64,000 bases of DNA. Origin: Zizania palustris (lineage: Eukaryota; Streptophyta; Magnoliopsida; Poales; Poaceae). Below the pieces are notes generated by a model that saw only the letters and a list, made by a program, of their open reading frames with translations, was not told the origin of the DNA and searched no databases. Numbering within the stretch: the stretch's first letter is position 1; the number at the start of each line of letters is the position of its first letter. Shown one piece after another: positions 9,985 through 21,236 of the stretch. The stretch is from contig JAAALK010000285.1 of the NCBI GenBank assembly GCA_019279435.1, positions 64,838,865-64,902,864 on the forward strand, written 5' to 3'. The position numbers and the translations under genes were made by a program.

Positions 9985-12608
9985 CTACATGAACTGATCT
10001 ACAACAAAATAGTAGGACCCAACGAGTAAACAAGATGCAATTCCACTTCGGGCCATTCGTAGCCCAATACCACGGAACAAAACATTTCTATCGGCAGGAG
10101 ATATTCCTGTCTTTCTCTCGATCCACATTCCTGGCGCTTTCCATTTAAGAAACCTCCTCTCCATCGCGATGTACTAAAAATTATAAGCAGAAATAAGGTG
10201 CACTTGCAAATAGGGAAGCAAGTGGTTTCAAGTTCTATTGCAATGAACTACAAATTCACACTAGTAAACTAACAGAACAAACTATTTAAAGTGGGGCCAA
10301 GCCCATACCTTAGGTATAACAGTGCATTCAGAACGACTTTTGGCAGTATCAAATGTATGGGAAGCAGCAGCTGCCACAATTCCTGAGAAGCCTGCAGCAA
10401 GACTAGAAGCAAAAGGGGATACAGGGCCAGCTTCTTCTAGTTTTCTGACAAGAACATAACTACAAAGGTTAGGCTAGACCAAATGCGACCAAGAAAAATA
10501 GTTATGACCCCAGTACTATCTTTACTTCCTGAAACAAATATGCTACATTCCATTACCTGGGTTGAGGGTTCATATTAACAGCCCTCCAAGTAAGAATTGC
10601 TGTGTGTATGAATTGCCAAGTTGAAAAGAACATTCCTCCAAAGACACAGTCCCGGGTTATCCCTGGTCTAAGTCCTCTCCATAGAGCACCCCATCCTTCA
10701 AGTGCTATCACTCTAGAAGGACCCTGGACATCAGAGGGTAATGGGGGCTTTCCTGAACCAGTAAGCATCCATGGGTGCTGTTTCAGGGCACCCATTATGT
10801 CGGGATGCTTCGGCGAAAGATTGGACAGAAGGTTGACAGTGCTATTCCATACTCTGATGTCAGGGACATAACCAGGCAATAGTTTGGAGAGCAGTGGAAA
10901 TGTCTCTTTTGTAATATTTGCAGGGTCCGCAGCTTTCATCAGTTTTACAGAGCCAACTTGGTTCCGAAGTTTCAGAAGTTCAAATGGTGTGCTCAAAACT
11001 GACTCAACAGCACCTGCAACTATGCCAGCCAACATAGCCTCAGAATAAGAAACATAATTGTCCTCCTTTCCATCTGTCAAGAGATATACAAAACATTTAG
11101 CATTTGTCATATTTCAACATCATGTGATGCATGAACCATCAAAATCTGGTTTAACATAACTGGCAATCTGATACTCATAGATATGATGTTCCAAATAACA
11201 AACAGTTTATGCAACCATATGCATATTAGACCAGAAAGTACTTTGAATTGTCAAGAAAGGAATACAGAATACTTTAACTATCCACAAAGGAATGCAGTTC
11301 AAAATGATATAAAGATTGCTGTGTTGACTTGAACATTGGAAAAATTTCAGTATCAACAGTTATTCATAAGTACCAAACTACAAAATAACTAAACAGTATT
11401 TCAGTATTTGCCAATAGTTAATTTAAACAATTCAACAAGACTAACCATTCTGTAGTAGAGGAAAATGATAATAGGCACATGAGAGAATACGACAGGGAAG
11501 TCAGACAATCTTATACTTACATCAATACTTGGTTCATAATTGCAAATAAATGCACAAAAAATGATATAAAGTAGACCATCTGGTGCAATGAATATCTGGA
11601 ACCATGTCTGTACCTTTATAGAAGGCTGTTAAGAGTTCATAGGCCCCAAAGCGTGCTCCTAACCCAGGTAGTTTCCCCAATATTGACCATCCAATCCCAC
11701 TGTAAAGACCTAAAAGCACACACAAATAATTCAAAGGAAAATAATTTCATGTTAATGTTATGTAAAAGGTGATAAGAAACCAGCGCAGAGGAATTAGAAA
11801 AAGTAAAGGCCATGATTTACGCCATTTCTCCCTATATTTGTCAACCAGGAAATTTTATAAGGAACAGGCAGCTGAAAAGAACAGCAGATAAGTCTCACGG
11901 CATGGCCTAAAATTTTGGCACAACACCTACATTCAAGCAATATACAACAGCCAGTCTGTAATACATATGACCACATTTGCGCTAAGTTATTTCATTCTTT
12001 CTTTTTACAGATTTGCAAATTCTAATTCTAAGGCCCCCAATTATGGAGTGCAATGTGACCACCGCAGAAAATATCCACAATCCATATAATTGTTAGAATC
12101 CCAAAGCTGCCATGATATCTAGATGGCAAGCTGAGAAGTAATCACTCAGTACTAGCTGCAAAACTCAAACATCACTATCTTCTTAATCCCAGAAGCTCGT
12201 AGGCCTTAGGAAGTGATGCAGATCAACATGCGCTAGATGCAGTTTACGACATGACAGTACCACAACTAAACAAAGGAAGATCTCTACTTGTCTAGCAACA
12301 AGGCAACAAACCAAACCTGCAGGGCCGGAGACGGCCATGAGCCGGTCCACCACCTGGTTGAGTCCCATCTTCTGATTCGACCCCGCGGCGCTCAACTGCA
12401 CAGGAGAGACCAAATCAAGCCCTGAGAAGGACCAGTACATCATCAGCTAGAGAATCTGCAGGAGGGCTCGGGCGCTCACCTGGAGGAGGGTCTTGACGGT
12501 GTCGAGCGGATAGACGGCGACTGTTGAGGAGCTGATCGCCGCGGCACCGGCGGCCGCGTGGCCGGCGAATACGCTGTCACCGAACGGCTTGCCGCCTCCC
12601 CCCATCAT
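9985..12608 (-). CDS. mitochondrial carrier family protein (six exons, complete)
   Basis: Exons on minus: 12608-12480, 12395-12317, 11709-11614, 11073-10557, 10444-10309 and 10173-9985. All introns are GT-AG, and the exons sum to 1146 nt (381 aa plus TAG). Three carrier repeats are visible: YPLDTVKT (about residues 33-40), TPFELLKLRNQ at the start of the second repeat, and SHTFDTAKSR in the third, where the canonical proline is replaced. Expected role: solute transport across the mitochondrial inner membrane or another organelle membrane by six helices. The substrate is not deducible. A roughly 100-residue hydrophilic stretch rich in Pro and Gly follows the second signature, longer than in the usual ~300-aa carrier. 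The start chosen is the Met-Met pair at 12608; an in-frame Met at 12704 would add 32 residues of low-complexity sequence. Confidence 0.88.
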
Positions 12609-13189
12609 TCGCGGCTGACTAAGCTCCGCGAAGCGGGGAAGCAATGGCGGTGGACTGGTGGTGAGTGGCCTGAGGGGTTTAGGGGAGGGGAGGTCGCGAG
12701 GCACTCACCAAACGAGCAGGCCGTCCTCGCGCGCCACGGCCCAGCCCAGTAAGCCTCCTCCTCCTCACACGAATCATGACGCGATTTGGACAGCCAGGAA
12801 AGTACTGACCGGAGTCGAACTCGGGTCCAAATTTGCTTCCAACGTTAGACTTGGACGCCGGCCTCTTGCCCACGTCCCAACTGACGCAGTCGCCGCCGGT
12901 TGCTCCCGCTCTCGACGAGTCGCCGTCGCTGCCGGGAAGACTGTAAGGAGCTCGCCGTCGAACACAGTCCACGCCGGCGACATCGGCACAATTCAGATCA
13001 ACGCGCCATAAATAAGAAGAACGGAAAGGAGAGAAGCAGACGGAGATTAGGATTTTGTTATTTTTTTGCTTGCCCCGCAAGCTCTATTTATCCTCCGACA
13101 ATCGCAATGTGTTTTCGCTTTTACAATACGTGTTTTCTCGGTACGGAACACATATTACAGAATTTCGCTTTTAGATATCATTTCAAGTC
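12609..13189 (-). promoter_or_regulatory. 5' UTR and promoter region of carrier gene
   Basis: GC-rich DNA directly upstream of the carrier start. GGATAAATAG on minus (13083-13092) is a TATA-box candidate about 475 bases before the ATG. Open frames here in both strands look like GC-rich chance ORFs. Beyond about 13190 the sequence is retrotransposon, so the native promoter is short or partly element-derived. Confidence 0.45.
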
Positions 13190-16021
13190 TTCTTTTCCAC
13201 GCCCTGCTTCTCTCCCGCCTCCATCTCTTTCCCTGCTTTTGCCACCACTTCACTCCTTGGCATGCCGGCTGCAGCTATAGACGGTGTGACATTGCCGTTC
13301 CCTTGAGCTGCGACATCCCTCCAAATTAACGCATTAGGAAACCTGTGTTTAAGCACCGAGTAATCCTCCTACGTAGCACATTGTCGTGGAAGAGAACCCC
13401 ATGAGACCAATAGCTGAACATGCGCTGCATTTCCTTTCTTAATCAAACGATGATCCAGAATGTTAGTTGGTTCCAAATCTTGAACATCGTATGTGTTGTT
13501 TCAATTGAGAAACATGGAACACCGGGTGAACTAGACTTTCAGGTGGTAATTTGAGGTGATAAGCCACTGTGCCCACTTTCTCCAAAATTTGAAACGGCCC
13601 AAAATATTTCATTGCCAGCTTGGGGTATGGACAATTGATCACCGAGGTTTGAGCATAAGGTTGAAGTTTCAAAAACACAAAATCTTTCACTTGGAATGAA
13701 CGAAACGAATGGTGACAATCTGCATTTTGCTTCATTCGATGCTGAGCTTTAGATAAACGATGTTGTAGCATTTTCGAAAACAATTGGCGATCCTTCAGCA
13801 TAGTATCCACATCCACCTGAGAATCTGAACCAGAAATACCCGAGTGCAAAACTGGCAGAAAGTGATAATTGGGATCCACTCAAAACAATGTTTTAAAGGA
13901 AGAACACTAAAGAGCGGAATGATAGGAAGTGTTGTACCAAAATTGTGCTAACAGCAACCAGGATACCCATTTCTTGGGATAGACAGACGTAGTACAACAA
14001 AGATACAATTCCACACACTGATTGACCCTCTCTATTTGGCCATCGGACTGTGAGTCGTAAGCTGTGGACAAATATAATGGAACATCCAATTTGTCAAATA
14101 AATATTTCCAAAAGTTGTTAGTGAAAATTTTGTCCCGATCCGACACAATTGACTTTGGCAAGTCATATAGCGCAACAATGTGATCTAGAGAAAATTTAGC
14201 AATCTGAATTGCAGTGTAAGGGTGCTTGAGAGGCAAAAATTGAGCAAATTTGGAGAATCTGTCTACCACAACCAGTATTGAGTTGAATCCTTTGTACAGT
14301 GGTAAACCCTATATGAAATCCATAGATATGTCTTGCCATGAGCCTGCTAGAATGGGTAGAGGTTGTAAAAGGCCATGAACCTTACAATGCTCATGCTTCA
14401 CTTGTTGACAAATAACACATTGTTGAATAAACTCTTTGACAACAAGTTTCAGTTTGGACCAAGTGAAAAACTTATGTAACCTCTGATATGTCACTTGAAT
14501 ACCCAAATGACCCTCAATTGCTGAAGCATGAAAAGTGGATATGAGTTTAGTTTGCAAAGCTGAATTGGAGCCCACCCAAAATCTGGAATGAAGTCTAATC
14601 AACCCTTCATGCAGAGTATAACCCTGGGAATTAGAACCCACCATTACCAATTCTTGTAATAAAAGTTGGGCCTGAGGATCTGTGGCATAGGAATTGACAA
14701 TTTCCTATAACCAGAGGGGTTGGACTACTGATATAGCGTTCAGTTGGAAGAAATGTCCCACCCTAGACAAAGAATCAACCACAGTATTATCCACTCCCTT
14801 TTGTACTAAAACTTGTATTGTAACCCAATGAGTTTAGTCATGACTTTCTTCTACAGTTCAGTATGTAAGGATTGATTCTCTAATTGGTATAAAGCTTTAT
14901 GATCAGTAAAGATAGTGAAAGGGCCTCTCATTAGATAGCATCTTCGTTTGTCCACTGCCATTAATATAGCCATAAACTATTTTTCATAAACTATTTTTCA
15001 TAGATAGATGATTTCTGATTAAGAATGTCAAGTGCTTTGTTGTAAAAGGCAATTGGGTGTCCTTGAGACAGAACTGCCCCAATTTCCGGTGTCACAAGCA
15101 TAAGTTTCCAATTGAAAAGGTTTATCAAAATTTGGTACTGCTAATACTGGTGCAGAACACATAGCAGCTTTAACTTGTAAAAATGAGTGATGGGCTTGCT
15201 CAGTCCACTAAAAAGCCTTTGACTTCTGTAGTAAAGTAGTAACAGGCTTAGTTAGTATGCCATAGTTGTGAATAAATTTTCTATAGTGTCCAGTGAGTCC
15301 TAGAAATCCCCTTAATTCTGTTAGTGAACTGGGAACTGGCCAATTCTGCATTACTAGAACTTTGTTTGGATCAGTTGCCACACTTTGATAAGATATAATA
15401 TGTCACAGGTATTCAATTTGAGATAAAGCAAAAGAGCACTTGCTCCTTTTAGCATATAGATGGTCGTCTCTCAAAATAGCCAATACCATATTGAGATGTT
15501 GAACATGTTCAAATAATGATTTACTATAGACCAAAATATCATCCATGAATACCAAAACAAATTTCCTCATGTGTGGAGCAAAAATAGAGTTCATGAGACA
15601 CTAAAAGGTGGTTGGGGCATTAGTAAGCCCAAAGGGCATGACTCTAAACTGTATATGACCATGATGTGTCTTAAATGCAGTTTTCTCCTCATCCACTTCC
15701 CTCATCGGGAATTGGTGATACCTACTCCTTAAATCTAATTTAGAAAAGTGAGTGGAACCACCTAATTTATCCAGCAATTCATCAATGATAGGCAGGGGAA
15801 ACTTGTTTTTTTATAGTTACATCATTGAGTTTTCTGTAATCAACACATAACCTCCAAGTATTATCCTTCTTTTTAACCAACAACACAAGAGAAGCAAAAG
15901 GACTAAAACTGGGTGTAATCAAACCAGTAGACAACATATCAGTCACTTCTTTCTCAATCTCATCTTTTTGGGCAGGGGAATACCTGTATGGCCTACAATT
16001 TATGGGAATTGTGTCAGATAC
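13190..16021 (-). pseudogene. Ty3/gypsy chromovirus pol fragment (RT to integrase C-terminus)
   Basis: Read on minus from 16021: an RT N-terminal part (NCRPYRYSPAQKDEIEKEV, then RLCVDYRKLN), an RT core (LVFMDDILVYSK at 15594-15403), an RNase H region riddled with stops, an H2C2 zinc part (14650-14309, CVICQQVKHEH), an integrase core (14269-13907, motifs VSDRDKIF and DSQSDGQIERVNQ), and a C-terminal part (GPFQILEKVGTVAYHLKLP, FHVSQLKQHI). A chromodomain-like end (LLVSWGSLPRQCATWEDY) follows, close to 13190. Many stops and frameshifts. The right border is cut by insertion of a SIRE-like element; the continuation is at 57262-57546. Confidence 0.85.
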
Positions 16022-18061
16022 TGTTGGACCGAAATGGGCGACCAGAGGAGGGGTAAATGAGAGCTTTTAAAATTTCAGACTAAAACTAGCCTTCTGTTTT
16101 AAATTCTGTCTCCTACGGAACATGCTTCGAAACACATCCTTTAGAGGTCTGGTTTAGAGGTATTTTACAGCTCCGAACATAAGCTTCGCAAAGGGTAAAA
16201 AGTCGAAGACAAGGAGACTTCACTCACACCCACAAACCCAAAAACACAACTCAGCAAGGATAGTGCAGGCTCCGCACACGAGGTGCCTTCGAGCAGGCTT
16301 CACACTTCACACCTCGTAGGAGTAAGTTTCCCTCTGAGGGCTTCGAATAGATACTCTGCACTAGCAACTAGTACTAGGCTTCGTATTTCGAAGGACAAAA
16401 AGCAGATAGAACAGACTACACCGAGGACCTCGACTGAGGAAAGAAAACAGGCTTCGAGCCCAACTTCACTCAGTGCTTCGCTAGTAATCAGAGAGAACTT
16501 ACCTCCAGTTTACACAGAGCGAACATACACAGAAAAACACACACAAATAGCATGTCCAGGATATCACCACACCTCGCTCGAAAAGAAACAGAGCAAAAAC
16601 TCTGGCTAGAACAGATCAAAGTGTAGCACCGAGAACTCAACACATGCAGTGCAAAACAGGAATACAAGTTCAAGCAATAGGGAAAGAACAGAATGAAATT
16701 TTCATTGCATGAACAGGGAACACAAAAGACTCATAGTACTGAGTATATGAATGTGGCGGCTAGCTCTAGGAGTTCTAAAAATGGTTGCTCAAAGTGTTAC
16801 CTAGACCTAGCCAGCCTCACTATTTATAGGCACAACTCAGCTATGAGAATAGACTACTTTACCCCTAGGGTTTACACTGTTTTTGTCTCAGCCAGACAAG
16901 GTGGTACAGATGGTAGTCTACTTTACCGGAGGCTTCTTTTGTCAGCTTCGCAGAGGAGACAACATCAGCTCTTACAGAGCAGACACAACCAGCCTTTACA
17001 CAGTGGGATCTTCTGAAGCCCCCTTCGCACACGAAGTGTGCAGAAGCTTCGGTGACAAGCTTCGAACCAGAAGGCCTTCGCTTCACTGAAGACAGTATTC
17101 GATACAATGACGGTTTTGAGCCCAAGCCGTCAAAGCTCTTGAGCCTTCGCACCATCACCTCCGGTGTGGACCACCACGACTTCGTAGCTACTCTCAGCTC
17201 AAACTCCATCAGACCGTGTACCGAAGCCATGTATGGCTGAAGTACCTCAAGTCAGCCACACTCCGAAGCCCCTCCTTCGGAGTACCTTCGCCACCTTTCG
17301 AAGTCCCTCTGTCCAAGGCCTCTGCATGAAGCATATCAATAAACACCCCTTCTCCATGTCTCAGCCCCGAGCACACTCCACGAAGACCCTTATCCGGACC
17401 ATGCCTTCGATGCCCCTTGACTTTCGAGACCTTCGTCAGGTGTCCCTTCGAGTGCCTCCCTCCAGAGCTCTCTTCGAAGACCTTGCCTCAATCCTGAGGA
17501 CTTTGTCCACCATACTCTGAAGCCACTCCTTCCGGAGAACCCTTCGGAGTTCCTCGCCTTCGAGGACTTTGCCTCGGGGTACCTTCAGTCGGAGCCACCC
17601 TCCGCACTTTCTGCCTTCGCTAGGCGCACCTTGACCCAAGGTCCGACCTCGACCCCATGGAGCCTTCGTGACCGAGCTCCCCGCTCGCCTAGCATCAAGC
17701 CTCCCGCTTGACCCAGGTTCACTTGCTGCTGAACCGTCCCATCGCCTCCAAAGTCACCTACGCACCACCGACAAGCAGACAAGATTTTCCAGTACCCGGA
17801 GACCTCTCCAATAAAACAACCTTCGATACACACTCTAGTGTACTGCCCAAAATACCGAGCCCTTCGGTACCACCATGTCATCGTGCTCTGCCGGACCCCT
17901 TAGATAGACACACTCCGCTACACAGGTGTAGCTAGTAAACACCGAACCCTTCGGTAAACACCTCCGAACCCTTTCGGAGGAACCCCTTCACCCAGAAGGT
18001 AAGCCTTGTCAATCACTCATCACAGACATGAAACCAAGGCACATTTCAACTTGGTTTCTCA
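16022..18061 (-). mobile_element. 3' LTR of SIRE-like element (2040 bp)
   Basis: Read on minus it starts TGAGAAACCAAGTTG and ends TTTCGGTCCAACA. The purine-rich AAGGGGGAGAT (18072-18062) precedes it, fixing polarity. The internal sequence is dense in TTCGAAGG/CCTTCGGAG motifs. It is homologous to 55746-57256 (internal deletion) and 60295-61850 (truncated, opposite strand). Confidence 0.85.
16821..16830 (-). promoter_or_regulatory. TATA box of SIRE-like LTR
   Basis: CCTATAAATA on minus. The same block is present at 56544-56553 (minus) and 61525-61534 (plus) in the homologous LTRs. Confidence 0.65.
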
Positions 18062-18786
18062 ATCTCCCCCTTGATGAGTGCATTAACAACCAAATTCAAG
18101 TTCAAGAAAATTTGAAAGTTTTCAGCACACAAGTGACCATAAAAACTCAGAAAAGAGCCAAAACATGTCACTTGATAAATGAATATCTATCGACTTGACT
18201 CATGAAAAGCCATTTGGCAATAATTCCCCTTTGGCAGCAAAAATTTTCTCCCTCTTTGAATTTCATCACTTGTTCTCCCCCTTTGGTAGGCAAACCAGGC
18301 ATTTTTTCTCTCCCCTTTGGCAATGCAAGAATCAAGGAGCAAGAGAAGATGCAAGGCTTCGAGATGATGAAAAGTGTGAAAACATAAGGTGCAAGAATAT
18401 GACAAATTATAGTGTCAGGCTCAGATGCTCAGCTCATGTTAATATATTCCAAGTTCAATATTTCATGCATGAGATTTTCAAATTGTTGAAAATAAAAGCA
18501 TCACCACTTAGACTAGTCATCTAGACAAGTGAAAACAGGAACTGCAGAAGCTAATCAATTTCTACCCAGGAAAGAAAGTCCAAGTTTATGGAGTATTTAG
18601 CACGCTTGATAAGCAAATAATTCAGACTTGTAATTCTTTTTATATTGCCAAGGGTTATTTGCTTGTCTACCTTATACTTTCCAACCAAGCCAAGCCTAGG
18701 TCGAGAAGGACCATCAGAAGCTTAAGACAATGATTTTGGCAGACACGAAGTTATCCCAGTTCATACCAAGGTGCTATGGTAAGCAG
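18062..18786 (-). other. 3' non-coding internal region of SIRE-like element
   Basis: The polypurine tract (18062-18073) is followed by 700 bases with no coding match that I can recognise. Its right end is the junction with the Tat element near 18787. The assignment rests on position between the 3' LTR and the interrupting element. Confidence 0.5.
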
Positions 18787-18997
18787 AAAGGGAAGAATAT
18801 GTGAGCAGTTAGTAAAGTATCTCACACACACCTTTACCCCTGTAATAGGCATCAAATATTCAAATATTCAATACACAACTTCGAACTACTTCGAGCTATT
18901 ATCCTATTCGGAGGCTTGAGATAGTTCGCTTCACAAACTCTTTGTTTGTTAGTTCTTAATCTTAGAGAACCTGTTAGCGTAATCTTTAACGCCAACA
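18787..18997 (+). mobile_element. 5' remnant of Tat element: scrambled internal end plus LTR 3' portion
   Basis: 18837-18997 matches the last ~160 bp of the 3' LTR (50727-50886), including ACACAACTTCGAACTACTTC and the end GCCAACA. The preceding 50 bases (GTGAGCAGTTAGTAAAG) match the internal region near 34160-34205 instead. So about 700 bases of internal and LTR sequence are missing here and the true 5' LTR start is lost. Confidence 0.7.
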
Positions 18998-19015
18998 GTT
19001 GGCGCTATCCGTGGG
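18998..19015 (+). promoter_or_regulatory. primer binding site of Tat element
   Basis: GTTGGCGCTATCCGTGGG follows the LTR end directly. TTGGCG...GTGGGGAAC-type sites are usual after Tat-lineage LTRs; the priming tRNA is not assigned. Confidence 0.6.
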
Positions 19016-19203
19016 GAACTTAGTTCTAAAAGCTAGTTCTCCACCACTGACTGAACTTCAAAGAGCACTTGCGGAGGGAGGTTCGGAGTCTAAGGATTCC
19101 GCGCACCCTTCGGTAAGGGGCTTCCTAGTGTAGCTTGAAGGCCTCTTCTCGCCTTCCCAAATCATTCGAAGCCTTCGGTCTTCGGACCTTAATTTCGTTA
19201 GCC

Positions 19204-20610
19204 ATGCCTCCCAAGCGGAGCCTAGCCACCGATCCTCCCTGAAGGTCCCCTCGGACCAATGGAGTAGGACCCTCAGTCATTCCACCAACTCTCGAAGGGG
19301 TCATCAGACCTCGAGCACCTACAGGTCCCCAAGCAGCTCCCTTGGTGCTTCAAACTGATTACCCCAATTCCTAAGACCCGGAGATCCCCTCCGGAGGAGA
19401 TGAAGACCTTCCTGAGGACACAACTACTCAGGTAGCGCGGCTTCAGGAAGAAGTAGCAAGGTAGAGGCAAGAGGCTGCAGATAGACTTCGCCTTCAAGCC
19501 TTCACTCCTGCTCCGGAGGTGCCTCAAGACGACGGTCCTAGTAATTATCCCGAATCTCTTAGAGTCCCGGAGGAAGCCGAGAATGCATTCTTCAACGATG
19601 AATCTCCATTGCATCCGGACTTGCAGAAAGTGCCCTTCGACCCCGGGTTCAAGGCCTCGAAGTTGCACAAATACTCTGATGGGTCCGACCCTAGAGAGTT
19701 CTCTCGTTCGTATGCCTTGGCAATAGAAGCCAGTGGAGGGGTACGGAACACAATGGCCAAGTGCTTCCCCCTCGCGCTAGAGGGTGTGGCTGTCCGATGG
19801 TTCTGGTCTCTAAAGCCAGGATCGATCAAGTCATGGGAGCAGCTGAAGAGGAAGTTTGTGAGTAACTTCCAGGGTACGTTCGTAGCCCCAATGTCAACCG
19901 GAAGTTTGTTCTAGGTGAAGCAGCAAGCAGGGGAGACCCTCCAGGAGTATTTTACACGCTTTGCCCACACCAAGTCTTATATTAAAGGCTTGTCTACCTT
20001 TTTGGTAGTTGATGCAGCGTGCGAAGGGGTGTTGAACCCAGACCTCCTCAGCAAACTTCACCGGAAGCCGATGTCGTCTGTAGCATAGCTAATGGAATAC
20101 TTCGAACAGTATGCCAAGGCAAAGGAAGGATGCCTCTGAAGAATCGTGACGCCCGCACTAGCCCTTCGAGAAGTGAAGATGGAGTCAGAAGTCCCGACTC
20201 CTCCGCAAGCCCCCTAGATAATCGCTTCAATGATCATAGATGGGGAAAGAAGCACTTCTGCTCTGAGGTATTAAATATTGCACCCTCCGCCCTGAAGATG
20301 CCTTTCAACTTTCAACAGGCGCAAGCCAACAAGGCTGGTACCTCGAAGCCCCAAGAGAGAACGACTGGCAGGCACCAAACCTTCTTCTGTTGTGTGCATG
20401 ACGAAAATAGAAGCCATGACACGAAAGATTGCAAGTCCGTATTGACCCTTCGGGGCGAGTACTTAGGACGAAGCTCAAGGCGAGGTACTTCTTACCGAGC
20501 CCCTCCAGTAGTGCGTTCGGAGCTTGTGCAAGTCGTGGCTCGGGCCAGCAACCCCAAAGCACCGATGCAACCACTAAAGCAGGAGGATCCCCAAGATCAT
20601 GGCAAGTGAG
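19204..20610 (+). pseudogene. Tat-element gag (broken)
   Basis: The likely start is ATG at 19204 (MPPKRSLATDPP), followed at once by TGA at 19240-19242. The best open part is 19519-19914, with the retrotransposon gag signature FKASKLHKYSDGSDPREF and AVRWFWSLKPGSIKSWEQL; it continues past a TAG into VKQQAGETLQEYFTRFAH. A C-terminal zinc-knuckle-like motif CCVHDENRSHDTKDC is near 20390-20435. Gag forms the particle that packages element RNA. Several stops and a frame change near 20000 inactivate it. Confidence 0.82.
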
Positions 20611-21236
20611 TGGTCCTGGCCATCTCCGGAGGGGGGACCCTCGGTAACATGTCAAAACGACAGCGAAGAGACTATGTCTGCGAAGTAGGGCACATAGGGA
20701 CATCGAGTCCGGTGACAGAAATGCCCGAGTGGTCTCATGTACCTATTTCTTTTACTGCCAATGATGCTGCAGGGGTGAAATTCCCCCATGTTGACCCCCT
20801 TGTTATTTCAGCCGATGTAGCGGGAGTTGAAGTTCGAAGGATATTGGTGGACGGTGGAAGCTCCGCAGATATACTCTTCGTCCAGGCCTTCGACCAAATG
20901 TGCATTCCCCAAAGACACCTACTTCCGGCAGCTTGCCCACGCCAAGGTTTCGCAGGTCCTCCTCTCGGTGCCCTTGGCCAGATAGGTCTCGAGGTTGCCT
21001 TAGGAGAGGGGCCCCTGGATAGGGTTGAGGAGGTTATCTTCGATGGCGTCGACGCCCCGTATGCCTATAATGCAATCTTCGGGAGGGGAATGCTAAACTA
21101 GTTCGGAGCTATAGCATATCATAACTATTTGTGTCTCAAAATGCCCACGCAAGGTGGAATCCTCACTATTTCAGGAGACCAAGCTGCAGCCCGAAAAGCG
21201 GAGTATGGCCATGGTCCACCTCTGGACCCTCGGTAG
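20611..21236 (+). pseudogene. Tat-element aspartic protease region
   Basis: The frame 20610-21101 carries RRILVDGGSSADILFVQAF, the Tat-type protease active site (Asp in DGGSS). A TAG at 21099-21101 ends the open frame, but similarity continues (LCLKMPTQGGILTISGDQ). The same segment recurs in a second Tat fragment at 57547-58030. Confidence 0.82.

Noticed and set aside
12810..12835. tRNA-like B box (AGTTCGACTCC on minus) near the carrier gene
   Set aside because: The T-arm does not pair properly and no anticodon or acceptor arms can be drawn around it.
12679..13080. 133-aa minus-strand open frame upstream of the carrier gene
   Set aside because: GC-rich promoter/5' UTR sequence with overlapping open frames on both strands and no recognisable motif.
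20019..20609. Independent 196-aa protein
   Set aside because: It is the C-terminal part of the Tat gag, read after a frame change; it carries the gag zinc-knuckle-like motif.
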